Below are positions 55,374 to 62,965 of a stretch of 62,965 bases of DNA, piece after piece. The notes beneath the pieces are model-generated. The model was not told the DNA's origin, did not search any database, and saw only the letters and a list, made by a program, of their open reading frames with translations. A program made the position numbers and the translations under genes. Source of the DNA: Lysobacteraceae bacterium (GTDB lineage: Bacteria; Pseudomonadota; Gammaproteobacteria; Xanthomonadales; Rhodanobacteraceae); contig JAGWPB010000008.1 of NCBI GenBank assembly GCA_028870665.1, positions 1 through 62,965 of the forward strand, written 5' to 3'. The stretch's first letter is position 1. Every line of letters begins with the position of its first letter.

Positions 55374-55472
55374 GTAGAGGATTTGCAGCGCTGGCTCGCG
55401 AAAGCGCGGGAAATCCAGTGGGACTACAAGAACATCGTCCGTCGCAAGGGACTGCTGGCGCGGCTGAGATAG
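55374..55472 (+). pseudogene. C-terminal fragment of the interrupted DUF1801 gene
   Basis: Codons for VEDLQRWLAKAREIQWDYKN then IVRRKGLLARLR and TAG. This is the characteristic C-terminus of the DUF1801 family whose N-terminus is at 49140-49250. There is no start codon of its own. Together the two pieces account for about 67 residues of an expected 130 or so, so part of the middle is lost. Confidence 0.6.
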
Positions 55473-55516
55473 CGAACATGGCAAAGTCCGTCGCATAAGC
55501 GGATCAAGGAGCCTCC

Positions 55517-56032
55517 ATGCCGCGTTACCTTGCCTTTCTTCGCGGCGTGAGCCCGATGAACGCCAGGATGTCCGAGTTGAAGCGCTGCTTCGAGGCGGCG
55601 GGCTTTACCGGCGTCAGAACCGTGCTCTCAAGCGGCAACGTCGCGTTCGACGCGCGTGCCGCGTCGGAAGCCGCGCTCGAACGCAGGATCGAAGCGGCGA
55701 TGGCAACGCACCTCGACCGCAGCTTCCACACCATCGTGCGCCCGACCGATGCGCTGCACGCGCTGATCGAGGCCACCCCCTACGCCGTCTTCGACCTGCC
55801 GACGAACGCCAAGCGCGTGGTCACGTTTCTGCGCGATCCTCCGACAGCGAATCTCTCGCTCCCGATCGAGCTCGACGGCGCAGGCATCCTTGCCATGCAT
55901 GGCCGGGAAGTATTCTCCGCTTACGTACCGAACCCGCGCGGCCCAGTGTTCATGACGCTGATCGAGAAGACGTTCGGCACCGACGTGACCACGCGCACCT
56001 GGGATACCGTCGGCAAATGCGCGAAGGCTTGA
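55517..56032 (+). CDS. DUF1697 family protein
   Basis: 171 aa. MPRYLAFLRGVSPMNARMSELKRCFEAAGFTGVRTVLSSGNVAFDA and FMTLIEKTFGTDVTTRTWDTV are the DUF1697 blocks. The fold is small alpha/beta; function unknown. An AAGGAG lies 8 bp before the ATG. The first gene of the island's right half after the inserted segment. Confidence 0.93.
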   Translation: MPRYLAFLRGVSPMNARMSELKRCFEAAGFTGVRTVLSSGNVAFDARAASEAALERRIEAAMATHLDRSFHTIVRPTDALHALIEATPYAVFDLPTNAKRVVTFLRDPPTANLSLPIELDGAGILAMHGREVFSAYVPNPRGPVFMTLIEKTFGTDVTTRTWDTVGKCAKA

Positions 56033-56061
56033 ACCGCATCGGTTCGATACCCGAAAGGAAA

Positions 56062-56649
56062 ATGAAACCAAAATCACCTCAAGCGCCGCCCATTCTCCAC
56101 TGCGCGCAGCAGGCCGACTGGTTTGCCTGGCTGGAAGACCATCACGCCACATCGCCTGGTGTGTGGTTGAAACTTGCAAGAAAAGGCAGCGATGCTCGCT
56201 CGCTGACGTACGACGAGGCCATCGAGGCCGCGCTGTGTTTTGGCTGGATCGACGGACAAAAACAGGCGCAGGATGCGCAGTTCTGGCGACAGAAATTCAC
56301 CCGGCGCACGAACAAAAGCATCTGGTCGAAGATCAACAAAGCCAAGGCGCTTGCCCTGGTCGAGGCCGGCCGGATGAAGCCGGCGGGGCTGAGCGAGATG
56401 GCGCGCGCAAAGCACGATGGCCGTTGGGACGCCGCCTACGATTCGGCCAGCACGGCCACCGTGCCGGCCGATTTTCAGTCCGCGCTGGACCGCCGTCCCC
56501 GCGCCCTTGCTTTCTTTCAGACACTCGATGCCCGCAATCGCTACGCGCTGCTGTTCCGGATACAAACTGCGAAAAAGGCGGAAACACGCGCCGCGCGCAT
56601 TGCGAAATTCGTGCACATGCTGGAACAGCATGAAAAGCTGCATCCGTAG
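56062..56649 (+). CDS. YdeI/OmpD-associated family protein
   Basis: 195 aa. FAWLEDHHATSPGVWLKLARKGSDARSLTYDEAIEAALCFGWIDGQKQ and FTRRTNKSIWSKINKAKALALVEAGRMKPAGLSEM are the classic YdeI bacteriocin-protection domain. It lacks the DUF1905 part found in the other copy at 48.5 kb. AAAGGAAA precedes ATG 56062. Confidence 0.93.
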   Translation: MKPKSPQAPPILHCAQQADWFAWLEDHHATSPGVWLKLARKGSDARSLTYDEAIEAALCFGWIDGQKQAQDAQFWRQKFTRRTNKSIWSKINKAKALALVEAGRMKPAGLSEMARAKHDGRWDAAYDSASTATVPADFQSALDRRPRALAFFQTLDARNRYALLFRIQTAKKAETRAARIAKFVHMLEQHEKLHP

Positions 56650-56681
56650 CCAGGCCAACTTTTTTCCAGGAGCCTCTCCCT

Positions 56682-57341
56682 ATGCCGCTCGCACTCTACG
56701 GCCATCCCTTTTCTTCGTACACCCAGAAAGTGCTGATCGCGCTCTATGAAAACGGGATCGCCTTCGAATTCCGCACCCTCGGGCCGGATGCGCCGCAGCA
56801 CACCGCGCCGTGGCAGCAGCGCTGGCCGTTGCGCAAGTTCCCCCTGCTGGTGGACGGCGATCGCACGGTGGTCGAGAGCAGCATCATCATCGAGCATCTG
56901 CAGCTTGCCCATCCCGGACCGGTGCGCCTGTTGCCCGCGGAGCCGATGGCCGCGCTGGAGGTGCGTTTCCTCGACCGCTTTTTCGATCTGCATGTCATGA
57001 GCCCGGTGCAGTGCGCCGTGGCAGGCGCGCTGACGGGTCGCGCCGACAGGAAAGAAGAAGGGCTCGCCGACGCAGTCAGCAAGCTGGAAGTCGCCTACGC
57101 GTGGCTCGAAGGACAGCTCGCGGAGCGGACCTGGGCGGCCGGCCCCGATTTCACGATGGCGGACTGCGCGGCGGCTCCGGCGCTGTTCTACGCCGACTGG
57201 ACCGTGCCCATTGCCGAGCACTATCCGGCGCTGCGCGCCTACCGCGCGCGATTGCTGGCCCGGCCGTCGTTCGCTCGGGCGGTAGATGAGGCGCGCTGGT
57301 TCCGCCCGTACTTTCCGCTGGGCGCGCCGGACCGCGATTAG
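56682..57341 (+). CDS. Glutathione S-transferase family protein
   Basis: 219 aa. LALYGHPFSSYTQKVLIALYENGIAFEF, RKFPLLVDGDRTVVESSIIIEHL (GSH site) and FTMADCAAAPALFYADW (helical domain N-cap). A Ser at the first turn (FSSYT) suggests Ser-type chemistry. It follows the YdeI gene by 32 bp and likely shares its transcript. Confidence 0.92.
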   Translation: MPLALYGHPFSSYTQKVLIALYENGIAFEFRTLGPDAPQHTAPWQQRWPLRKFPLLVDGDRTVVESSIIIEHLQLAHPGPVRLLPAEPMAALEVRFLDRFFDLHVMSPVQCAVAGALTGRADRKEEGLADAVSKLEVAYAWLEGQLAERTWAAGPDFTMADCAAAPALFYADWTVPIAEHYPALRAYRARLLARPSFARAVDEARWFRPYFPLGAPDRD

Positions 57342-57458
57342 CGTGATGCGAGCGAGGAGCCAGTCCATGAAAAAACCACGACCAGCCAGGATGCATTCTC
57401 TACCCAGCTCATCGACGCAAGGATCGAGGCGCTGGGTGACTGGCGTGGCAAAACCCTG

Positions 57459-57755
57459 ATGCATGTGCGCACGCTCATCCAGCAGGCTGAGCCCGAGGTG
57501 GTCGAGGAGTGGAAGTGGGCTGTGCCGTGCTGGTCTCACGACAGGCTGATCTGCACCGGCGAAACCTACCAGCGCGCCGTGAAGCTGACCTTCGCCAAAG
57601 GCGCCTCGCTGCCGGATCCGGCAGGGCTGTTCAACGCCAGTCTCACGGGCAACACCCGGCGCGCCATCGACCTGCACGAGAGCAATGCGCTGGATGCGGA
57701 TGCCTTCCAAACCCTCATCCGCGCCGCTGCAACCCTGAACAAGTCATCGGCCTGA
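57459..57755 (+). CDS. DUF1801 family protein, 5' end frameshifted
   Basis: The intact 98-codon part (MHVRTLIQQAEPEVVEEWKW, CWSHDRLICTGETYQRAVKLTFAKGA) is a DUF1801 domain. Homology extends upstream in the same frame to about 57372 (KTTTSQDAFSTQLIDARIEALGDWRGKTL), but the obvious start ATG 57367 is one base out of frame because its poly-A tract is A6 where A7 would fit. Hence either an expressed shorter protein, a frameshifted gene, or a sequencing error in the homopolymer. GAGG precedes the 57367 ATG. Confidence 0.75.
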   Translation: MHVRTLIQQAEPEVVEEWKWAVPCWSHDRLICTGETYQRAVKLTFAKGASLPDPAGLFNASLTGNTRRAIDLHESNALDADAFQTLIRAAATLNKSSA

Positions 57756-57773
57756 TAGCCGACGCGCGCCGCC

Positions 57774-57800
57774 GGTCGAAATCGCGCAGCGTCATGCGTC
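57774..57800 (+). promoter_or_regulatory. Predicted ECF42-type promoter 3 (GGTCGA-N17-CGTC)
   Basis: GGTCGA at 57774-57779 (one mismatch to TGTCGA), 17-bp spacer, CGTC at 57797-57800 followed by GT. Same geometry as the two sites near 44 kb. It ends 72 bp before the GyrI-like gene. Confidence 0.55.
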
Positions 57801-57872
57801 GTGTCTGGCAGCGGCACGGCCCAGGCGCGTCCTGTCTGGCCCGCCTCTGCTCAACCTCCACGGAGTCTCCTC

Positions 57873-58337
57873 ATGATCGACACCCCGCACCTCACCGACA
57901 GCGCCGAGCAAATCGCGGCGGTCATCCACCTCGACATTCCGCGCACGGAGATGATGCAGGCCTTTGGCCCGGCGGTAAGCGAACTGCTGGACGTGCTGGC
58001 CGCGCAGCACATCAAGCCCAACGGCTCGGCCTTCGCCCACCACCGACGCATGACGCCGGAGCGTTTCGACTTTGAGCTTGGCTTTTTTGTGAGCACCCCC
58101 GTCGTTGCGGCCGGGCGCGTGCGCCCTGGCGTGCTGCGCGCCGCCCGTGTAGCGCGCACGGTCTACCACGGCGCCTACGAAGGCCTGCCCGATGCGTGGG
58201 GCGAGTTCATGCGCTGGATCGAAACCCACGGCCACGCCCCGGCGGCGGACTTGTGGGAGTGGTACGTCGTCGGCCCGCACCTCAGCCCCAACCCGGCGGA
58301 CTGGCGCACCGAGCTGAACGGGCCGCTCATGGCATGA
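57873..58337 (+). CDS. GyrI-like effector-binding domain protein
   Basis: 154 aa. PRTEMMQAFGPAVSELLDVLAAQHIKPNGSAFAHHRRMTPERFDFELGFFVSTPV is the SHS2-type GyrI/SbmC small-molecule-binding fold, and WGEFMRWIETHGHAPAADLWEWYVVGPH follows with the conserved Glu region. Standing alone, without the DNA-binding domain of MerR/AraC relatives, it may sequester or hydrolyse a compound. Preceded by predicted ECF promoter 3. Confidence 0.9.
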   Translation: MIDTPHLTDSAEQIAAVIHLDIPRTEMMQAFGPAVSELLDVLAAQHIKPNGSAFAHHRRMTPERFDFELGFFVSTPVVAAGRVRPGVLRAARVARTVYHGAYEGLPDAWGEFMRWIETHGHAPAADLWEWYVVGPHLSPNPADWRTELNGPLMA

Positions 58338-58360
58338 TCGGCGGCGAACCGGGAGTTGCC

Positions 58361-58816
58361 ATGCCGAAGATCGATCTTTCCACCGTACCCGTTCACGTCG
58401 GCGCGCGCTACCCGACGCCCTTCGACGACGCCTGTGCTGGCCGCCTGCGCAAGCGCATCGGTGATGCCGCAGGCCTCAGCGCCTTCGGCCTCAACCTGAC
58501 CACCTTGCCGCCGGGCCAGTGGTCCAGCCAGCGCCACTGGCACAGCCACGAAGACGAATTCGTCTACGTTTTGGAAGGGGAGCTGACGCTGGTTGAGAAT
58601 GCCGGAGAAATTCTGCTGCGCGCGGGCGATTGCGCTGCCTTTCCCAAGGGCGGCGAAAACGGTCATCACCTGAAGAATCACTCCACGGCGATGGCGGTCT
58701 ATCTCGAAGTCGGCTCGCGTCATCCGGACGATGTGACGTATTGCGCAGACATCGACATGATGAGCGCCAACCGTGACGGCAGGTTTGTGCATAAGGACGG
58801 CACCCCGTATCCGTAG
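58361..58816 (+). CDS. Cupin domain protein
   Basis: 151 aa. Metal-binding cupin motif 1 HWHSHEDEFVYVLEGELTLVE and motif 2 LRAGDCAAFPKGGENGHHLKNHS. The family includes small sugar- or amine-binding enzymes; none can be assigned. Starts 24 bp after the GyrI-like gene and ends 73 bp before the sigma gene. Confidence 0.92.
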   Translation: MPKIDLSTVPVHVGARYPTPFDDACAGRLRKRIGDAAGLSAFGLNLTTLPPGQWSSQRHWHSHEDEFVYVLEGELTLVENAGEILLRAGDCAAFPKGGENGHHLKNHSTAMAVYLEVGSRHPDDVTYCADIDMMSANRDGRFVHKDGTPYP

Positions 58817-58888
58817 GGAGCGAAGGCATGTTGGATGGTTCTCACGGCGCGATGGGCGCACCGTCTGACGCCGCGTTGCGCGGGCTCC

Positions 58889-60226
58889 ATGCGCCAGCCT
58901 GACTCACCTGATGCGGCTGAGACCGCGCGCGCCGTCGCCGCGATCTGGCGCATCGAATCGGCCAAGGTGGTGGCGCATGCGGCGCGCATCACGCGCGACC
59001 TGGGGCTGGCCGAGGACTGCGCGCAGGACGCGCTGGTGGCCGCGCTGGAGCACTGGCCGGAGCTGGGCGTCCCCGAGCGCCCCGGCGCCTGGCTGATGAC
59101 CGCGGCCAAGCGCCGCGCCCTGGATCATCTGCGCCATCGCACGCTGGCCGCGGCGCAGCACGAGCGGCTGGGCCACGAGGCCGATCTGCGGCAGCAGATC
59201 GCCGCGCACGAGTTCGGCGAGATGCTCGACGCGCATCTCGACGACGCCATCGGTGACGAAATCCTGGCGCTGGTCTTCACCGCCTGTCATCCGCTGCTGG
59301 CGCCGGAGGCGCGCGCCGCGCTGACGCTCAAGGTGATGGGCGGCCTGTCGACCGCCGAGATCGCTCGTGCCTACCTCAAGCCCGAGCCCACCATCGCGCA
59401 GCGCATCGTGCGCGCCAAGCGGGCGCTGGCCGCCGCGCACGTGCCGTTCGAGGTGCCGCGCGGCGACGCGCTGCACGCGCGCCTGGCCTCGGTGCTGGAG
59501 GTGTTGTATCTGATGTTCAACGAGGGCTACGCCGCCACCGCCGGACCGGAGTGGATGCGCCCGGCGCTGTGCGAGGAGGCGCTGCGGCTGGCGCGCGCGC
59601 TGGCCGCGCTGCTGCCGCAACAGGGCGAGGTGCTGGGTCTGCAGGCGCTGATGGAGCTGCAGTCCTCACGCCTGGCCGCGCGGGTGGACGCGCAGGGTGC
59701 ACCGGTGCTGCTGGCCGATCAGGACCGCCGCCGCTGGGATGGGCTGCTGATCCGCCGCGGCCTGGCCGCGCTGGCGCGGGTCGAAGCGCTGTCCGGCCCG
59801 CTCGGCCCCTATGCGCTGCAGGCGGCGATCGCCGCCTGCCATGCGCGCGCGGCCGCGTTTGCCGCGACCGACTGGCCGCGCATCGCCGCGCTGTATGACG
59901 CCCTGTTGCAGGCCGCGCCTTCACCGGTGGTGGCGCTCAACCGTGCCGTGGCCGTGGCCATGACCTACGGTGCGGCCGAGGGCCTGGCACTGGTGGACGC
60001 CTTGCGCGACGCACCGGAGCTGGCCGGCTATCACCTGCTGCCCGCGGTGCGCGGTGACCTGCTGGAAAGACTCGAACGCCACGCCGAGGCCCGCGCGGAG
60101 TTCGACCGCGCCGCGGCACTGGCGGTCAACGCGCGCGAACGTGCGCTGCTGCGGGCGCGGGCGATGGGCGCTCCCGGACGGCGCGATGCGCCGCCGACCA
60201 CGGACGGCGATCCGCAGGCGCCGTAG
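58889..60226 (+). CDS. ECF42-type RNA polymerase sigma factor with TPR-like C-terminal extension
   Basis: 445 aa, more than twice the size of a plain ECF sigma. Sigma2: about 10-85 (WRIESAKVVAHAARITRDLGLAEDCAQDALVAALEHWP). Sigma4: about 120-180 (LTLKVMGGLSTAEIARAYLKPEPTIAQRIVRAKRAL). The extension (about 180-440) is helical and TPR-like, including VLEVLYLMFNEGYAAT and SPVVALNRAVAVAMTYGAAEGLALVDAL. ECF42 members lack a cognate anti-sigma and associate with DGPF genes, as here. It probably drives the sites at 44015, 44524 and 57774. ATG 58889 fits family starts; ATG 58835 is possible. Confidence 0.9.
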   Translation: MRQPDSPDAAETARAVAAIWRIESAKVVAHAARITRDLGLAEDCAQDALVAALEHWPELGVPERPGAWLMTAAKRRALDHLRHRTLAAAQHERLGHEADLRQQIAAHEFGEMLDAHLDDAIGDEILALVFTACHPLLAPEARAALTLKVMGGLSTAEIARAYLKPEPTIAQRIVRAKRALAAAHVPFEVPRGDALHARLASVLEVLYLMFNEGYAATAGPEWMRPALCEEALRLARALAALLPQQGEVLGLQALMELQSSRLAARVDAQGAPVLLADQDRRRWDGLLIRRGLAALARVEALSGPLGPYALQAAIAACHARAAAFAATDWPRIAALYDALLQAAPSPVVALNRAVAVAMTYGAAEGLALVDALRDAPELAGYHLLPAVRGDLLERLERHAEARAEFDRAAALAVNARERALLRARAMGAPGRRDAPPTTDGDPQAP

Positions 60227-60337
60227 CGGCAACGGCATCGATCGGGGCCCGCGCCGCGCAAGTCCGCGTCGCGGACCGGAGCGACCGGGCGCCGCACGCC
60301 GCGGCGCCATCTCCCGCTGCCGCGGCAGCGCGAAGGG

Positions 60338-61393
60338 TCAGGCCGGCTCGATCAGGCGCACGCCGGGCAGGCTGAGCACGAACTCCGCCCCCATCAGCCG
60401 CGACGGAGTGTAGTAGCCGCCGGCCGGCGGCTGCCCGAGCACGCGGCGCGCGATCGCCAGTGCCGCATCCACGGTCAGCGTGTAGCCGTTGGGCGTCAGC
60501 AACTCGAGTCTGGCTTCGCTGCCGTCGGCGCTGCGCACCTCGCCCCAGACATGGGTCGTGGTGGCCGCGCGCTTGGCCTCGTCGGGGCCGCGCACGCGTG
60601 TCTCGATGCGTTTTTTCATCCACGCCTCGAGTACGCCGAAGCGCAGCAGCGGTCGCAGCCAACGCATGCGCCGGATCTGCGCGATCGCGCGCGGCGGCAT
60701 CGCCATGTAGGTCTCGATGCTGGCGATGCCGGTGGACACGAACGCGGTGTAGACGTCGCCCCAGGGGATGGTGACGGCGGTGCGTGCGTTCACGCCGCTG
60801 CCGAAGCTGCGCACCTTCCACGCCAGCGGCACCTCGACCACGCGGCCGTGGATGCGCGCGCGGCCGCCCTTGCGCAGGCCCTCGACGCTGGTCTTGGCGG
60901 TGCCCGGACTCATGCCGCCGCCGCCGTCGAAGGCCAGCACCAGCTCGTCGGCGCGCGGCAGGCGCGCCTTCAGCATCGCCGCGAGGCAGTCGGTCGGCAC
61001 CACGTCGAAGCCGACGCCCGGCGCGACCACGATGCCGGCGGCCTGGGCGCGCTCGTGCTGCGCATGGCAGTGCGCGAAGACATCGATCTCGCCGGTGATG
61101 TCCAGATAATGCACGCGCTTGGCCAGACAGGCTTCCAGCAGCGGCGCGCAGGTCGCCGAGAACGGCCCGGCGCAGTTGAGCACCGCGCCGACGTCGTCGA
61201 GGCTGGCGGCGATCGACTTGGCACCCAGCAGCGGAAACACCCGCTTGTGCAGGCCCAGTTCGCGCGCCAGCGGTTCCAGCGTCTCGCGCGAGCGGCCGGC
61301 CAGCAGCGGCTTCAGCCCGGCGTGCACCGCGGCGCGGGCGATCAGCGCACCGGTGTAGCCGTTGGCGCCGTAGATCATCAGTTGTGCGCTCAT
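60338..61393 (-). CDS. Saccharopine dehydrogenase-like NAD(P)-binding protein
   Basis: 351 aa. The Rossmann start LMIYGANGYTGALIARAAVHAGLKPLLAGRS and VLNCAGPFSATCAPLLEACLAKRVHYLDITGE are hallmark saccharopine-dehydrogenase-family segments. Members act on diverse substrates, often lipids or unknown; no lysine pathway context here. Its ATG overlaps the stop of the SDR gene (ATGA), implying one operon. Confidence 0.9.
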   Translation of the reverse strand: MSAQLMIYGANGYTGALIARAAVHAGLKPLLAGRSRETLEPLARELGLHKRVFPLLGAKSIAASLDDVGAVLNCAGPFSATCAPLLEACLAKRVHYLDITGEIDVFAHCHAQHERAQAAGIVVAPGVGFDVVPTDCLAAMLKARLPRADELVLAFDGGGGMSPGTAKTSVEGLRKGGRARIHGRVVEVPLAWKVRSFGSGVNARTAVTIPWGDVYTAFVSTGIASIETYMAMPPRAIAQIRRMRWLRPLLRFGVLEAWMKKRIETRVRGPDEAKRAATTTHVWGEVRSADGSEARLELLTPNGYTLTVDAALAIARRVLGQPPAGGYYTPSRLMGAEFVLSLPGVRLIEPA

Positions 61394-62196
61394 CGCGGGT
61401 TCCTTGCGCGGACGGCCGCGGTCAGGCGGCGGAAATAGAATTCGGGGAGCAGCTGCTTGAGGCGGTGGAAGCGACGCTCGCGCGCGGTCGGGATCAGCAG
61501 GAAGCGGCCGCGCCGCACGCCGGCGTAGGCGAAATCGGCGACGGCATCGGCGCTGACCGGCGCGCGCTGCATCCACTTCGCCGCCTGCGCGCGGGCGGTT
61601 TCGGGGCCGCGGAAGTTCTCCAGCAATCGGGTCTGGAAGAACGCCGGGCACAGCACCGATACGCCGACGCCGCGATCGGCCAGCTCGGCGCGCAACGCCT
61701 CCGACAGCGCCACCACCGCGGCCTTGGCGGTGCCGTAGGCGGCCAGCCCGGGCGCGCCGGCGAGGCCGGCGAACGAGGCCACGTTGAGCACGTGGCCGCG
61801 GCCCTGGGCGGCGAGGATCGGCGCGAAGGCGCGACAGCCGCGCACCACGCCGAGCAGGTTGATCTCCAGCATCCAGCGCCAATCCTCGACTGCGGTCTCG
61901 ACCAGCGTGCCGGCGCTGGAGACGCCGGCGTTGTTGACCACGTGTTCGACGCCGCCCAGGGTCGCCAGCACGGCGTCGCGCAGCGCCTCGACCGCGGCGT
62001 CATCGCCGACATCGACCGCGTACGACTCCGCATGCGCCCCGGTTGCGCGCAGTTCGTCACGCACCGCGTCGGCGCGTTCGCGCACGAGATCGGCGACCGC
62101 CACCGTCCAGCCGGCGCGGGCGTAGCGATGCGCCAGCGCGCGTCCGAGACCGCTGCCGCCGCCGGTGATCACGACCCTTCGCTGATTCTTGTCCAT
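61390..62196 (-). CDS. SDR family NAD(P)-dependent oxidoreductase
   Basis: 268 aa classical short-chain dehydrogenase. TGGGSGLGRA is the cofactor loop, NNAG the structural motif, Ser in NVASFAG and YGTAK the catalytic Tyr-x3-Lys. A C-terminal extension of about 25 residues ending RNPR is basic. Co-oriented and coupled to the saccharopine-dehydrogenase-like gene, a pairing that suggests a shared lipid or aldehyde pathway. Confidence 0.93.
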   Translation of the reverse strand: MDKNQRRVVITGGGSGLGRALAHRYARAGWTVAVADLVRERADAVRDELRATGAHAESYAVDVGDDAAVEALRDAVLATLGGVEHVVNNAGVSSAGTLVETAVEDWRWMLEINLLGVVRGCRAFAPILAAQGRGHVLNVASFAGLAGAPGLAAYGTAKAAVVALSEALRAELADRGVGVSVLCPAFFQTRLLENFRGPETARAQAAKWMQRAPVSADAVADFAYAGVRRGRFLLIPTARERRFHRLKQLLPEFYFRRLTAAVRARNPR

Positions 62197-62246
62197 CGCT
62201 GCCCCATGCTAGCCTCGCATCTTGGCCATACGCAGGCGTACTGTCC

Positions 62247-62965
62247 ATGCGCGACCCGCTGTTCGACCTCACCGGCAAGACCGCGCTGGTCACCGGCGCC
62301 AGCCGCGGCATCGGCGCCGCGATCGCGACCTTGCTGGCCGCGCACGGCGCCCACGTCGTCCTCAGCAGCCGCAAGGCCGAGGCCTGCGAGGCGGTCGCGG
62401 CCGCGATCCGCGCCGCCGGCGGCGATGCCCGCGTGCAGCCCGCGCACATCGGCGACGTCGCCGCGATCGACGCGCTGTTCGCGGCGCTCGACGCGCAGGG
62501 CCGCGCGCCCGACCTGCTGGTCAACAACGCCGCCGCCAATCCGTACTTCGGGCCGATGCTGGAGATGGATCTCGCGGCCTATGACAAGACCGTCGAAGTC
62601 AACCTGCGCGGCTACTTCTACACCACGCAGCAGGCGGCGCTTCGCATGCGCGCGCAGGGCGGCGGCGCGATCGTCAACGTGGCCTCGGTCAACGCCCGTC
62701 GCGCGGCGCCGGGGCAGGGCGTGTATTCGTTCACCAAGGCCGCGATCGTCAACATGACCGAGGGCTGGGCGAAGGAGCTGGCAGCGCACGGCATCCGCGT
62801 CAACGCGGTCCTGCCCGGCCTGACCGACACCCGCTTCGCCAGCGCGCTGACCCGGAACGCCGACCTGCTGAAGACGATGCTGCGGCTGATTCCGCTGGGC
62901 CGCGTCGCGCAGCCGGAGGAGATCGCGCCGCTGGTGCTGTTCCTGCTGAGCCCGGCGGCGAGCTA
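62247..62965 (+). CDS. SDR family oxidoreductase, partial
   Basis: N-terminal about 239 residues of a classical SDR: ALVTGASRGIGAAIATLL cofactor loop, LLVNNAAANPYFGPMLEMD, catalytic Ser in NVASVNARR and YSFTK, then VNAVLPGLTDTRFASAL. It runs off the right edge, so the C-terminus is missing. Divergent from the previous SDR gene by 50 bp. Confidence 0.92.
   Translation, partial: MRDPLFDLTGKTALVTGASRGIGAAIATLLAAHGAHVVLSSRKAEACEAVAAAIRAAGGDARVQPAHIGDVAAIDALFAALDAQGRAPDLLVNNAAANPYFGPMLEMDLAAYDKTVEVNLRGYFYTTQQAALRMRAQGGGAIVNVASVNARRAAPGQGVYSFTKAAIVNMTEGWAKELAAHGIRVNAVLPGLTDTRFASALTRNADLLKTMLRLIPLGRVAQPEEIAPLVLFLLSPAAS

Overview
The window is very GC-rich chromosomal DNA, apart from short AT-rich promoter patches. 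Gene content and order point to a gammaproteobacterium of the Xanthomonadales/Lysobacterales (Rhodanobacteraceae-like). The evidence is an LPS-core block ending in waaA next to tolC and a pcm-type methyltransferase, a TPP-riboswitch thiC, an E3 (lpd) with a fused lipoyl domain behind aceF, and GTAG-type REP DNA. This placement is inferred from gene content; no rRNA or tRNA is present to confirm it.

Layout. 0-10.4 kb is mostly envelope/LPS: a partial ELM1-like protein, a RutE-type nitroreductase, YceI, a small zinc-finger protein, GT4, an O-antigen ligase, GT2, LpxL/HtrB, WaaA, TolC and a Pcm-like methyltransferase. 10.4-19.1 kb holds a TetR regulator divergent from a small unknown gene, thiC, a hydroxylase-sulfotransferase fusion, ppa, a GST, an MscS channel and an SH3 protein. 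19.4-25.7 kb holds aceF-lpd, gstA, a rhodanese, a GT9 heptosyltransferase-like gene, a small membrane protein and YbjQ.

26.1-33.6 kb is a compact operon: an XRE regulator translationally coupled to six genes for a membrane complex related to group 4 [NiFe] hydrogenases and complex I (hyfB, C, E, F, G, I order). The large subunit has lost both Cys pairs that would hold the Ni-Fe site, and no two-cluster ferredoxin subunit is encoded. It is therefore best called an energy-converting hydrogenase-related (Ehr) complex whose electron donor and acceptor are unknown. 33.6-43.9 kb holds an S10 peptidase, a lipoprotein/thioesterase pair, hemD-hemX-hemY, a two-receiver response regulator, uvrD and two small membrane proteins.

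44.0-60.2 kb is an accessory island of small stress/xenobiotic-type genes: three YCII (DGPF), two VOC, SRPBCC, DHFR-like, a double DUF1428, two YdeI-type, DUF1697, DUF1801, a GST, GyrI-like and cupin genes. It ends in an ECF42-type sigma factor with a TPR-like C-terminal extension. Three sites with the pattern (T/G)GTCGA-N17-CGTCGT lie 48-72 bp ahead of three island genes and fit the promoter class recalled for ECF42. A complete RND efflux operon (outer-membrane factor, adaptor, pump) sits inside this island. It is flanked by the two ends of a single DUF1801 gene and an IS4-type transposase remnant, which suggests it landed in an older island. A second DUF1801 gene has a frameshift in an A6 tract. 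The window ends with a saccharopine-dehydrogenase-like gene and two SDR genes, the last cut by the window edge.
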